DNA of 36,738 nucleotides, taken from NCBI RefSeq assembly GCF_001431595.1, contig NZ_LDJO01000069.1, positions 1-36,738 on the forward strand. The letters are read 5' to 3'. Source of the stretch: Stenotrophomonas acidaminiphila (GTDB lineage: Bacteria; Pseudomonadota; Gammaproteobacteria; Xanthomonadales; Xanthomonadaceae). Shown piece by piece: positions 28,376 through 36,624 of this stretch; position 1 is the stretch's first letter, and each line of letters opens with the position of its first letter. The position numbers were made by a program, and so were the translations under genes. The notes under the pieces were generated by a model that was not told where the DNA came from, made no database searches, and saw only the letters and a list, made by a program, of their open reading frames with translations.

Positions 28376-29632
28376 TCAGCCCTCCCAGGCCGGGAGCTTC
28401 CTGGCGACCGCCACGTTCTTCAGGGTCACGTACTTCGGCAGTCCGTCGCGGCCCCACGGCAGCGGCGCTTCGCCACGGATCAGCGGCTGCAGGTAGCGGC
28501 GCGCCTTGTCGGTGATGCCGAAGCCGTCGCGGCGGATGAAGCTGGCCGGCATCTTCTTCTCGTGGTTGGCCACCCTGGACAGCGGCGCGGCCTCGATCTT
28601 CCAGCGGTAGGGGGCATCGGAGGTGCGCGCGATCACCGGCATCACCGAGTTGCGCCCGGCCAGCGCGAACCGCACCGCCGCCCTGCCCACGGCCTGCGCC
28701 TGCTCCCAGTCGGTCTTCGAGGCGACGTGGCGGGCCGAGCGCTGCAGGTAGTCCGGCAGGGTCCAGTGCACCTTGTAGCCCAGCTCGGCCTTGACCCGGC
28801 CGGCGAGGTAGGACGCCACGCCGCCGAGCTGGGTGTGGCCGAACGAGTCGGTGGCGCCACCGGCGTCGGCGACGAAGCGGCCATCGGCGCTCTGGATGCC
28901 CTCGCTGGCGACCACCACGCACCAGCCCACCCTGGCCACCACCTGCTTCACCTTCGCCAGGAAGGCGGCCTCGTCGTAGGCGCGTTCGGGCAGCAGGATG
29001 ATCTGCGGCGCATCGTCGGGGTTTTCCCCGGCCAGCCCGGCCGCGGCGGCCAGCCAGCCGGCATGGCGGCCCATCGCCTCGTAGATGAACACGCGGGTGG
29101 AGGTCTCGGCCATCGCCGCAACGTCCAGCGCGGCCTCGCGCACCGACACCGCGGTGTACTTGGCCGCCGAGCCGAAGCCGGGGCAGGTGTCGGTGACCGC
29201 CAGGTCGTTGTCGATGGTCTTGGGCACGCCGACGCAGGTCAGCGGGTAGTCGAACTCGCGGGCCAGCTGCGAGACCTTCAGCGCGGTATCGGCCGAATCG
29301 TTGCCGCCGTTGTAGAGGAACCAGCGCACGTCGTGCGCCCTGAACACCTCCAGCAGGCGCGCGTAGCGGGCCCGGTCCGCCTCCAGCGACTTGAGCTTGT
29401 AGCGGCACGAGCCGAACGCGCCGCCCGGGGTATGGGCCAGCGCGGCGATGCTGGCGGCCGACTCGCGGGAGGTGTCGATCAGGTCCTCGCGCAGCGCGCC
29501 CAGGATGCCGTTGCGAGCGGCCAACACCTTGATTCTGCTGGCCCTTGCTTCGGCGATGACGGCCGACGCGGTGGCGTTGATGACGGCGGTCACGCCACCT
29601 GACTGGGCGTAGAGCAGGGTACCTTTGGACAT
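28376..29632 (-). CDS. pfp: Pyrophosphate-dependent 6-phosphofructokinase
   Basis: 418 aa. Motifs: GGNDS (109-113), PKTIDND (137-143) and MGRHAGW (187-193, fructose-6-phosphate binding). Asp112 replaces the Gly that ATP enzymes have in GGDGS, and Lys138 replaces the Gly of PGTIDND; both mark PPi rather than ATP as phosphate donor. The first Asp of the usual GGDD is Asn111 here. The enzyme reversibly phosphorylates fructose-6-phosphate with PPi. In Xanthomonas the PFK is known to be of this type. GGAG lies 10 nt before the ATG at 29632. It is divergent from adk across 149 bp. Confidence 0.95.
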   Translation of the reverse strand: MSKGTLLYAQSGGVTAVINATASAVIAEARASRIKVLAARNGILGALREDLIDTSRESAASIAALAHTPGGAFGSCRYKLKSLEADRARYARLLEVFRAHDVRWFLYNGGNDSADTALKVSQLAREFDYPLTCVGVPKTIDNDLAVTDTCPGFGSAAKYTAVSVREAALDVAAMAETSTRVFIYEAMGRHAGWLAAAAGLAGENPDDAPQIILLPERAYDEAAFLAKVKQVVARVGWCVVVASEGIQSADGRFVADAGGATDSFGHTQLGGVASYLAGRVKAELGYKVHWTLPDYLQRSARHVASKTDWEQAQAVGRAAVRFALAGRNSVMPVIARTSDAPYRWKIEAAPLSRVANHEKKMPASFIRRDGFGITDKARRYLQPLIRGEAPLPWGRDGLPKYVTLKNVAVARKLPAWEG

Positions 29633-29781
29633 GGGCGGGATTCTCCGGGCGGGGGACATTTCCGGGACATTGGCCGGATGCGGTAAGCTGCGTTATTGCG
29701 GTGCAGCGTGAATCGGCCCATGAGTCTAACGCCGCTGTCCGTCCCTGAAAGAAACGTCCTCTACATACAAGGGAGTCAGGA

Positions 29782-30345
29782 ATGCGATTGGTTCTGTTGG
29801 GACCGCCCGGTTCGGGCAAGGGCACGCAGGCGACCCGCCTGAAGGAAGAGCTGCGGATCCCGCACATCTCCACCGGCGACCTGCTGCGCGCCGAAGTGGC
29901 TGCCGGCACCGAGCTGGGCAAGCAGGCCAAGGCGGTGATGGACGCCGGCAACCTGGTGTCCGACGACATCCTGCTGGGCATGCTCGAAGCGCGCCTGGCC
30001 CAGGCCGACGTCGCCAACGGCTTCATTCTCGACGGTTACCCGCGCAACGTGGCCCAGGCCAACGCGCTGGGCGAACTGCTGGCCCGCCTGCAGCAGCCGC
30101 TGGACGCCATCGTGCAGCTGGATGTGCCGACCGAGCTGCTGGTCGAGCGCATCGCCGGCCGCGCCAAGGAGCAGGGTCGTGCCGACGACAACCCCGAATC
30201 GGTGCGCCAGCGCCTGCAGGTCTACAACGACTCCACCGCGCCGGTGATCGATTTCTACGCCGGCAAGGGCACGCTGGCCCGTGTCGACGGCGTCGGCGCG
30301 CTGGACGAAGTGCTGGCCCGCATCCTGGCGGCGATCAAGCGCTGA
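29782..30345 (+). CDS. adk: Adenylate kinase (short form)
   Basis: 187 aa. P-loop GPPGSGKGT (7-15), AMP-binding STGDLLR (30-36), DGYPRN (84-89) and a short LID (GRAKEQGRADDNPESVRQRL). It interconverts ATP+AMP and 2 ADP. The short LID lacks the zinc or zinc-like insertion of the 214-aa enteric enzyme, common in this family of bacteria. AGGGAG lies 9 nt before the ATG. It is divergent from pfp and followed by a very stable hairpin, so it seems monocistronic. Confidence 0.97.
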   Translation: MRLVLLGPPGSGKGTQATRLKEELRIPHISTGDLLRAEVAAGTELGKQAKAVMDAGNLVSDDILLGMLEARLAQADVANGFILDGYPRNVAQANALGELLARLQQPLDAIVQLDVPTELLVERIAGRAKEQGRADDNPESVRQRLQVYNDSTAPVIDFYAGKGTLARVDGVGALDEVLARILAAIKR

Positions 30346-30390
30346 TGCCTTGCCTCCCGCTCCGGACCTGCGCCGGAGCGGGCGCACAAG

Positions 30391-30427
30391 CGAACGCCCC
30401 GGACCATCGGCTGGTCCGGGGCGTTCG
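30391..30427 (+). terminator. Strong hairpin after adk
   Basis: CGAACGCCCCGGACCA (30391-30406) pairs with TGGTCCGGGGCGTTCG (30412-30427): a perfect 16-bp stem with a 5-nt loop, 46 nt after the adk stop. The tail (TCGTACAG) is not T-rich, but stem stability makes a terminator likely. Confidence 0.7.
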
Positions 30428-30563
30428 TCGTACAGGGGCCAGCAGGTGGGCGTGCTCAGAGCCCCGCAGCATGAGCTCCCTGGGGATGGCCTCTTGGGGA
30501 GTAGGACCTGAGGGATACTGCGGCTGGCCCGTGTATTCTCGGTATGAATGCCCCCCAGCGGTA

Positions 30564-30592
30564 TAGGAGTTTCCCCTACAGGCGGGTAGGGG
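30564..30592. promoter_or_regulatory. Paired TAGGRG / CCCCTA half-sites upstream of mpl
   Basis: TAGGAG-TTT-CCCCTA (30564-30578) is a near-perfect palindrome, and CCCCTAC (30573-30579) also faces GTAGGGG (30586-30592). Such repeated TAGGnn half-sites resemble binding sites of NarL/RcsB/BvgA-type response regulators. They lie 52-80 bp before the mpl start, in a 216-bp gap after the adk hairpin that holds no gene. Confidence 0.4.
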
Positions 30593-30643
30593 TAATGCCG
30601 GGATGACATACCCGCGCGCCGCCGCATCGGCGACAATCGGCGC

Positions 30644-32005
30644 ATGAGCAAGCTCCATATCCTCGGCATCGCCGGTACTTTCATGGGCGGCGTGGCCGCC
30701 CTGGCCCGCGAACTCGGCCACGCGGTCGAAGGCAGCGACCAGGCGGTGTACCCGCCCATGTCCACCCAGCTGGAGACGCTGGGCATCAGCCTGGCGCAGG
30801 GCTACCTGCCCGGCAACATCGGCGCCGATTGCGACGAGATCGTGATCGGCAACGCGCTGTCGCGCGGCAACGCGGCGGTGGAGGCGGTGCTCGATGCCGG
30901 CCGCCGCTACACCAGCGGCGCGCAGTGGCTGGCCGAAAACGTGCTGCCGGGCCGCGACACGCTGGCGGTGGCCGGTACCCATGGCAAGACCACCACGACC
31001 ACCATCCTGGCCTTCCTGCTGCAGGCGGCCGGGCGCGAGCCGGGCTTCCTGATCGGCGGCGTGGCCGAGGACTTCGGGGTTTCGGCACGCCTCGGCGGCG
31101 GTCGCGAGTTCGTGGTCGAGGCCGACGAATACGACACCGCGTTTTTCGACAAGCGCAGCAAGTTCGTCCATTACCGGCCGCTGGTGGCGATCCTCAACAA
31201 CCTGGAATACGACCACGCCGACATCTTCCCGGACGTGGCCGCGATCCAGCGCCAGTTCCACCACCTGGTGCGCACCGTGCCCGGGCGCGGCCGGCTGATC
31301 GTCAACGGCGAGGACGAGCGCCTGGCCGAGGTGTTGGCGATGGGCTGCTGGACGCCGGTTGATCGCTTCGGTTTCGACCCCGCGCTGGAATGGAGCGCGC
31401 GCCTGGTCGAGCAGGACGGCAGCGCGTTCGCGGTGCTGCACCGGGGCATTGAGGTGGCGCAGGTGCGCTGGCCTCTGCTGGGCCGCCACAACGTGCTCAA
31501 CGGCCTGGCGGCGCTGGCCGCCGCGCATGCGGTGGGCGTGGACGTGGCCGCGGTGGCGCCGGCGCTGGCCGGCTTCCAGAGCGTCAAGCGCCGGCTGGAA
31601 GTGATCGGCCAGGCGCGCGGCGTGACCATCTACGACGACTTCGCCCACCATCCCACCGCCATCCACACCACGCTGGAAGGCCTGCGCGCGAAGGTCGGGC
31701 CGGCGCGGATCGTGGTGGCGATGGAGCCACGCAGCAATTCGATGCGGCTGGGCGCGCATGCCGCGGCGCTGGCGCCGTCGCTGGACATCGCCGACGCGGT
31801 GGTGTTCCTTGCCCGCCCGGAGCTGCCGTGGGATGCGGCCGCGGTGATCGCGGCGGTGCGCGGGCAGGCGCAGGCGGTGGCCGATACCGACGCGCTGCTG
31901 GCGCGGCTGGGCGAAGCGGTGCGTGATGGCGACCACGTGGTGTTCATGTCCAACGGTGGCTTCGACGGCGCGCCACGCCGTTTCCTGGCGCGACTGCAGG
32001 GCTGA
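30644..32005 (+). CDS. mpl: UDP-MurNAc:L-Ala-gamma-D-Glu-meso-DAP ligase (murein recycling)
   Basis: 453 aa. The Mur-ligase P-loop AGTHGKTTTT is at 110-119, with the Mpl-type N-terminus LHILGIAGTFMGGVAALARE (4-23), then EADEYDTAFFDKRSKF and LNNLEYDHADIF. It joins recycled tripeptide to UDP-N-acetylmuramic acid in the cytoplasm, saving new synthesis. No Shine-Dalgarno precedes the ATG at 30644. GACAAT (30632-30637) would put a transcript start on the A of ATG, so it may be leaderless. The length fits the family. The Lon-domain gene follows 88 bp downstream. Confidence 0.95.
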   Translation: MSKLHILGIAGTFMGGVAALARELGHAVEGSDQAVYPPMSTQLETLGISLAQGYLPGNIGADCDEIVIGNALSRGNAAVEAVLDAGRRYTSGAQWLAENVLPGRDTLAVAGTHGKTTTTTILAFLLQAAGREPGFLIGGVAEDFGVSARLGGGREFVVEADEYDTAFFDKRSKFVHYRPLVAILNNLEYDHADIFPDVAAIQRQFHHLVRTVPGRGRLIVNGEDERLAEVLAMGCWTPVDRFGFDPALEWSARLVEQDGSAFAVLHRGIEVAQVRWPLLGRHNVLNGLAALAAAHAVGVDVAAVAPALAGFQSVKRRLEVIGQARGVTIYDDFAHHPTAIHTTLEGLRAKVGPARIVVAMEPRSNSMRLGAHAAALAPSLDIADAVVFLARPELPWDAAAVIAAVRGQAQAVADTDALLARLGEAVRDGDHVVFMSNGGFDGAPRRFLARLQG

Positions 32006-32093
32006 TACCGCTGCCGGGCGCAGCGCGGGGGTGGCGCGGGACATGCGCTACCCTCGTTGTGGATTTTTCCGCCCGTGGAGCCCGGCCCGGCCG

Positions 32094-32702
32094 ATGACCG
32101 ATACCCAGACCCTGCCCCTGTTCCCGTTGCACGGCGTGTTGTTGCCCGGCGCCGCGCTCGGCCTGCGCGTGTTCGAGCCGCGCTACATGGACCTGGTGCG
32201 CGAATGCGGCCGCCACGGCGGCACCTTCGGCATCTGCCTGATCCTGGACGGCGAAGAAGTCGGTGCGCCGGCCACGCCCGCGGCGTGGGGCGTGGAGGCG
32301 TTGATCGAGGATTTCGATGTCGGTGCCGACGGCGTGCTGCTGCTGCGCCTGCGTGGCGGCCGCCGCTTCCACGTCGAGCGCACGCGGGTGCGCGACAACG
32401 GCCTGGTGGTGGGCGAGATCCAATGGCGCGAGCCGGACCACGACGACGAGCTGCGCCCGGAGCATGCGCTGCTGGGCCTGCTGCTGGAGCGCATCCTGGA
32501 ACAGGCCGGCGGCGAGTTCGCCGGCGCCGGCCCGGCGCAGCTGGACCAGGCCGCCTGGGTGGGCTGGCGGCTGGGCGAACTGCTGCCGCTGGACGAGGAG
32601 CAGCGGCTGGTGCTGCTGCAGGAAGACGATCCGCACCTGCGGCTGGAGCGGCTGATCAGCTGGATTCCCGATTTCGAACCGCCCGCCGGGGCGGAGCCGT
32701 AG
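32094..32702 (+). CDS. Lon N-terminal (substrate-binding) domain protein
   Basis: 202 aa. The whole protein is a Lon N-domain: LPLFPLHGVLLPGAALGLRV, then FEPRYMDLVRE, GTFGICLIL, and a helical C-terminal part ending LERLISWIPDF. It has no AAA or protease domain. Stand-alone Lon N-domain proteins are common in proteobacteria; they may bind unfolded or specific protein substrates, but the function is not established. It runs in the same direction as mpl, 88 bp after it, and is convergent with the DedA-PAP2 gene 48 bp away. Confidence 0.9.
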   Translation: MTDTQTLPLFPLHGVLLPGAALGLRVFEPRYMDLVRECGRHGGTFGICLILDGEEVGAPATPAAWGVEALIEDFDVGADGVLLLRLRGGRRFHVERTRVRDNGLVVGEIQWREPDHDDELRPEHALLGLLLERILEQAGGEFAGAGPAQLDQAAWVGWRLGELLPLDEEQRLVLLQEDDPHLRLERLISWIPDFEPPAGAEP

Positions 32703-32750
32703 CCGCGCCACGAGACCCGCCGCGGGCAGGCCGGCACCGCGCCGCCGTGG

Positions 32751-34754
32751 TCACGGGGCGCGGTCGCTGCGGATCATCAGCAGCTGCATTCCGTTCTCGG
32801 GCATGGGCTGGGTGCGGGTTTCCATTCCGTCCAGCGACTGCGTCACCGCCTCCAGCGCCGGGTCCACGCCGCGCAGCGGCAGCCACAGCCCGAACAGCTT
32901 GAAGTGCCGCTGGTAGCGCAGGGTCTGCGCGCTGCCCAGCCACAGCGGCGCCTGGCCCGGTTGCAGCCGCACCGGTGCCGGCCACAGGCGCAGCGCATAC
33001 AGCTCGTCCGGGCGCGTGCCCCGGCGCAGCATCAGCAGCGATTCGACATGGGTGTCCAGCGTTGCCGGCAACACCGGCACCTGGTCCGGCGTGGCCTTGC
33101 TGTCGAGCATGCTCAATGCCTGCTGCCAGCCGGCCTGCGGCTGCAGCGTCCAGCCATTGCGTTCCAGCTGCTGGCGCAGCGGCGCCAGCGGCCCGGCCAC
33201 CTGCACGTCCAGCGGCCAGCGCTGGTCGTCGTCGAATTCGTTGCGGCGCGCCGGCAGCTCGCGCCAGCCGTCCTGCCACCACCACGCCGCATCCATCATC
33301 CGTGGCGCCTCGGCCGCCGGTTCGAACTTGGCCAGCTTGGCGGCCACGTTGCGCGGCGCATACCAGAACCCGGCCAGCAGGAAGACGCCGTAGAACAGCC
33401 AGGTCACCGGCTTGACCCAGAACGAGCGGTTGAAGCGGCGGCGGTAGGCGATGCCCAGCACCAGCAGCCAGAAGATGCCGAACAACATGCCGCCGATGAC
33501 GTCGCTGAGCCAGTGCGCGCCCAGGTACAGGCGGGCGAAGCCGATGATGGTGACCACGATGCCCGACACCAGGTACGGCCACACCCGCGTGCGCCCGGGC
33601 AGCTCGCGGCTGATCAGCACGGCGAAGAAGCCGAAGGTGATGGTGGCCATGGTCACCGACACCGACGGGAAGCCGAAGCCGCTGCTGGCGGCCGGTGGCC
33701 GCACCACGTCCACGGTGGCGCCCAGCAGCTTGGTCAGCGCCAGGCCGAACGCCAGCGCCGCCAGCCAGTGCGCGGCGGCCATCCAGCGCCGCCGCCAGGC
33801 CAGGTAGCCCATGCCCGCGGCGATCGCCGGCAGCAGCACCTGCCAGTCGCCCAGCGAGGCCAGCGCCGCCATCGGGTAGTCGGCCAGCGGGTTGCGCAGG
33901 GCCAGCATCAGGTGGTGCACGGCCAGGTCCAGCGACAGCGGCTCGCCGTGGCCGACCACCACCATCAGCAGCACGAACCAGCCCCAGCCCAGCAGCAGCA
34001 GCATCAATGCCAGCATCGCCAGCGGCACCGATTCGCGCCGGCGCGGGTCGAACAGGTCGTTCCAGTAGCGGCCGAGCAGGTGCGGGTGGCGCTGCGACCA
34101 GCGCAGCAGGCGCGCCAGCCAGCCGTCCATGCGCGCGGCCGACCAGCGGTAGCCATACAGCACGATGGCCCATACCAGGCCCAGCATCACCCCGAGCAGC
34201 GCCACCACCACGAACAGCCGGCCGGCGACCGCGGCCACCGCGTCGTAGGCCTGTCCCAGCGCCCAGCCCGGCAGCAGGAACAGCACCGCCCACGACAGGC
34301 TGGCGACGGCGCTGGGTTGTGCGTAGCGCGCCAGCGGCATCCTGGCCATGCCGGCGATGGCCGGCACGAACGGACGGATCGCGCCGACATAGCGCGCCAC
34401 CAGGATGCTCTTGAAGGCGTTGCGCCTGAACAGCAGTTCGCCGCGTTCCAGCAGCTGCGGGTAGCGGCTGAACGGCCAGACCCCGCGCAGGCGGTCGCCC
34501 CAGCGCCGGCCGACCCAGTAGCTCAGGCCGTCGCCGCAGAAGGCACCGAGCGCGGCGCAGGCCACCGCGTAGGGGCCGGAGATTTCGCCCATGCCGATCA
34601 GCACGCCGACGGCGATCATCAACGGCAATGCCGGCACGATCGCGCCGAGGATGATCACGGCGTCGCAGAAGGCGATGGCGAAGACGGCGCCGCCGGCCAG
34701 TACCGGGTGCGCGGCGATCCAGGCCAGGAGGGAGTCGATCCAGGAAGGTTGCAT
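32751..34754 (-). CDS. DedA-PAP2-LssY three-domain membrane protein with altered phosphatase motifs
   Basis: 667 aa. Residues about 1-200 are a DedA (SNARE-associated) domain with FCDAVIILGAIVPALPLMIA, GDGLSYWVGRRWGDRL and ARYVGAIRPFVPAIAG. About 270-440 is a PAP2-type helical bundle, and about 450-660 an LssY C-terminal-like soluble domain. DedA proteins flip undecaprenyl phosphate or other lipids, and PAP2 enzymes remove lipid phosphates, so the fusion suggests lipid carrier recycling. The PAP2 centre is unusual: PSGH reads PSVS (363-366), so the catalytic His is missing, and motif 1 has K342-X9-R352-P rather than K-X6-RP. Motif 3 is kept (R408, H414, D418). The ATG at 34754 is chosen; the open frame beyond it is unsupported. 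Confidence 0.9.
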   Translation of the reverse strand: MQPSWIDSLLAWIAAHPVLAGGAVFAIAFCDAVIILGAIVPALPLMIAVGVLIGMGEISGPYAVACAALGAFCGDGLSYWVGRRWGDRLRGVWPFSRYPQLLERGELLFRRNAFKSILVARYVGAIRPFVPAIAGMARMPLARYAQPSAVASLSWAVLFLLPGWALGQAYDAVAAVAGRLFVVVALLGVMLGLVWAIVLYGYRWSAARMDGWLARLLRWSQRHPHLLGRYWNDLFDPRRRESVPLAMLALMLLLLGWGWFVLLMVVVGHGEPLSLDLAVHHLMLALRNPLADYPMAALASLGDWQVLLPAIAAGMGYLAWRRRWMAAAHWLAALAFGLALTKLLGATVDVVRPPAASSGFGFPSVSVTMATITFGFFAVLISRELPGRTRVWPYLVSGIVVTIIGFARLYLGAHWLSDVIGGMLFGIFWLLVLGIAYRRRFNRSFWVKPVTWLFYGVFLLAGFWYAPRNVAAKLAKFEPAAEAPRMMDAAWWWQDGWRELPARRNEFDDDQRWPLDVQVAGPLAPLRQQLERNGWTLQPQAGWQQALSMLDSKATPDQVPVLPATLDTHVESLLMLRRGTRPDELYALRLWPAPVRLQPGQAPLWLGSAQTLRYQRHFKLFGLWLPLRGVDPALEAVTQSLDGMETRTQPMPENGMQLLMIRSDRAP

Positions 34755-34880
34755 CGCGGGATTATAGAAGGGCGCGGGTGTCTGACCGCTCGCTTGCGCC
34801 GCGGTTCCCGACAGCGGCCATGCAGGTAGCGCGGTGCCCGTGCAGGGCCGCGACCGGTCCGGCCGGTGACGGCCAGCGGC

Positions 34881-34886
34881 TAGAAT
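34881..34886 (+). promoter_or_regulatory. -10 element implying a leaderless kinase-like mRNA
   Basis: TAGAAT fits the -10 consensus. A start 7-8 bp downstream falls on 34893-34894, the A of ATG 34894. That suggests translation from the very 5' end and favours 34894 over the in-frame ATG 34885, which overlaps the hexamer itself. Confidence 0.45.
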
Positions 34887-34893
34887 GGCGGCG

Positions 34894-35556
34894 ATGGCCA
34901 CTCCCCACGACGACGGCGTCCAGATCCTCAAATCCGACAGCTTCGGCCGCATCCTGGTGGTGCGCGAGGGCGGCCGCCGCTTCGTGCGCCGCGATCTCGG
35001 CGCCACCGCGTGGTGGCTGCGGCTGCCGGCCTGGTGGCTGGCGCGGCGCGAGGCGCGCGCGCTGGCGAAGCTGGGCGGAATGGAGGCCACCCCGCGGCTG
35101 CTGGCCTGGGACGGGCGCTGGCTGGACCGCAGCTACATGGAGGGCGCGGCCATGCACCTGCGCCCGCCGCGTGGCGACGTGGCCTGGTTCCATGCCGCGC
35201 GCCGCCTGCTGCAGCAGGTGCACCGCCAGGGCATCGCCCACAACGACCTGGCCAAGGAAGCCAACTGGCTGGTGCGCGCCGATGGCTCGCCGGCGCTGAT
35301 CGACTTCCAGCTCGCGGTCTGCGGCGATCCGCGCTCGCGCTGGATGCGCCTGCTCGCGCGCGAGGACCTGCGCCATCTGCTCAAGCACAAGCGCATGTAC
35401 TGCCGGCAGGCGTTGACCCCGGTGGAGCTGCGCCTGCTCAAGCGCCATTCGTGGGTGCGCGAGCTGTGGTTCGCCACCGGCAAGCCGGTGTACCGCTTCG
35501 TGACCCGGCGCATCCTGCACTGGGAAGACAACGAGGGGCAGGGCCCGAAGATGTGA
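34894..35556 (+). CDS. Small protein-kinase-fold protein (lipopolysaccharide-kinase / RIO-like)
   Basis: 220 aa. A kinase-like catalytic loop HNDLAKEANWL (116-126) and a DFG-equivalent LIDFQLA (136-142) are present. A possible N-lobe Lys or Arg lies in VVREGGRRFVRRDLG. Spacing in the loop (Asp118 to Asn124) is one residue longer than in HRDxxxxN kinases. Proteins of this size and motif set phosphorylate lipid A-core sugars or other small substrates; the substrate here is unknown. It is divergent from the DedA-PAP2 gene across 139 bp, so an envelope role is plausible. The start at 34894 follows the TAGAAT logic; 34885 would add three residues. Confidence 0.78.
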   Translation: MATPHDDGVQILKSDSFGRILVVREGGRRFVRRDLGATAWWLRLPAWWLARREARALAKLGGMEATPRLLAWDGRWLDRSYMEGAAMHLRPPRGDVAWFHAARRLLQQVHRQGIAHNDLAKEANWLVRADGSPALIDFQLAVCGDPRSRWMRLLAREDLRHLLKHKRMYCRQALTPVELRLLKRHSWVRELWFATGKPVYRFVTRRILHWEDNEGQGPKM

Positions 35557-35695
35557 CGGGGCCGGCGTGGCGGACTGCATCCCAGAACCCTGCCGTGCGG
35601 CTTTGGGCTCCGACTCGCCACCTTGCCGTCCGCCGCGGCTTTGGCGCGCCCTCTCGACAGAATGGGGGGCGCTGCTCCATCAGGTTGGCAATGCG

Positions 35696-35723
35696 CGTGG
35701 AGCGGCGCTTGCTCCGCTCCACG
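35696..35723. terminator. Hairpin between convergent genes
   Basis: CGTGGAGCG (35696-35704) pairs perfectly with CGCTCCACG (35715-35723), in the 240-bp gap between the kinase-like gene and the lipoprotein gene, which converge here. It could serve both. The rest of the gap (35557-35796) has no credible gene. Confidence 0.4.
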
Positions 35724-35796
35724 GTGGGTTCGTCGCAGCGTTGCGATCCTGCGCGGCTGCCTTGCGCCGGCCTTGCGGACAGCGCGCTGGCGCGGC

Positions 35797-36486
35797 TCAG
35801 CGCACCTCCACCACCTGCCGGCCGATGTAGCGGCGCCCGGCGTCGAAGTCGTAGCCCAGCGTGAGCGTGCCATCGTCGGCGCAGGCATGGCAGCCGCGCA
35901 GCGGCATGGCGTACAGCAGGCGCACGCCGCCGTCGGGCAGCGGCGCGGTGCCGGCGGGCTGCGCCGGTGCGAATGGCACGGCCTGCGGGTGCCTGTCGAA
36001 AAATGCCCTGGCCTGCGCCTGGCTGCGGGCACTGTCGGGCAGCACGTCCGCATCCACGTCGATGGTCCGGCCGCTGGCGTCCACCAGCCAGGTGCCCTGG
36101 TTGGTGTTGGCGCGCAACGGGAACTCCAGGGTCGCCACGCCCACCCCGGACTGGTCGTCCCAGGCGCTGACATAGCCGGACTCGCCCTGTGCCGCCAGGC
36201 GCTGCGCGGCGGCGATCGCGGCCGGTGTCGCGCCGGCGCTGCGCAGCGCATCGACCACGCAGTGGCTGCCCGCCGGCGTGGCCGCCTGGCGGCAGGCATC
36301 GGTCGAGCCGCTCCATACCGCGCTGGCGTCGATCCGCACCGGCGTGGCATCGCCGTTGCCCAGGCCGGTGGTCTGCCCGGCGACGTCGCGCGGGTATGTC
36401 GCCTCGCCGGGCGACGCGGCGCGCTTCTGGCAGGCGGGCAGGGACAGGGCGAGCAGCAGGCAGACGGCAACAGGCAGGGATTTCAT
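35797..36486 (-). CDS. Lipoprotein of unknown function
   Basis: 229 aa. MKSLPVAVCLLLALSLPACQ is a lipoprotein signal with lipobox LPAC; the next residues QKRAAS do not include Asp at +2, so outer-membrane sorting is expected by the usual rule. The mature part has paired Cys (STDACRQA and SHCVVDAL; GCHACADDG) and a repeated strand-like pattern near GVATLEFPLRANTNQGTWLV. I do not recognise the family. The ATG at 36486 gives the signal; the longer open frame to 36669 lacks it. It is divergent from the dehydrogenase gene at 36625. Confidence 0.8.
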   Translation of the reverse strand: MKSLPVAVCLLLALSLPACQKRAASPGEATYPRDVAGQTTGLGNGDATPVRIDASAVWSGSTDACRQAATPAGSHCVVDALRSAGATPAAIAAAQRLAAQGESGYVSAWDDQSGVGVATLEFPLRANTNQGTWLVDASGRTIDVDADVLPDSARSQAQARAFFDRHPQAVPFAPAQPAGTAPLPDGGVRLLYAMPLRGCHACADDGTLTLGYDFDAGRRYIGRQVVEVR

Positions 36487-36624
36487 GGCAACGCACGACA
36501 ACTGTGGAAGGGCGCCAGTATCGGCATCGCGGATTAACGGCAGGTGTTCGCGCGCTGCCGGAAGGGGTGGCGGTGCCGGTGGCGCATAATGCACTTCGCT
36601 TCCATCGGCATCGCGGAGTCGCGC

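Noticed and set aside
35557..35796. Open frame crossing the gap into the lipoprotein
   Set aside because: Arg/Pro-rich, no start signal, and the lipoprotein has its own lipobox start at 36486.
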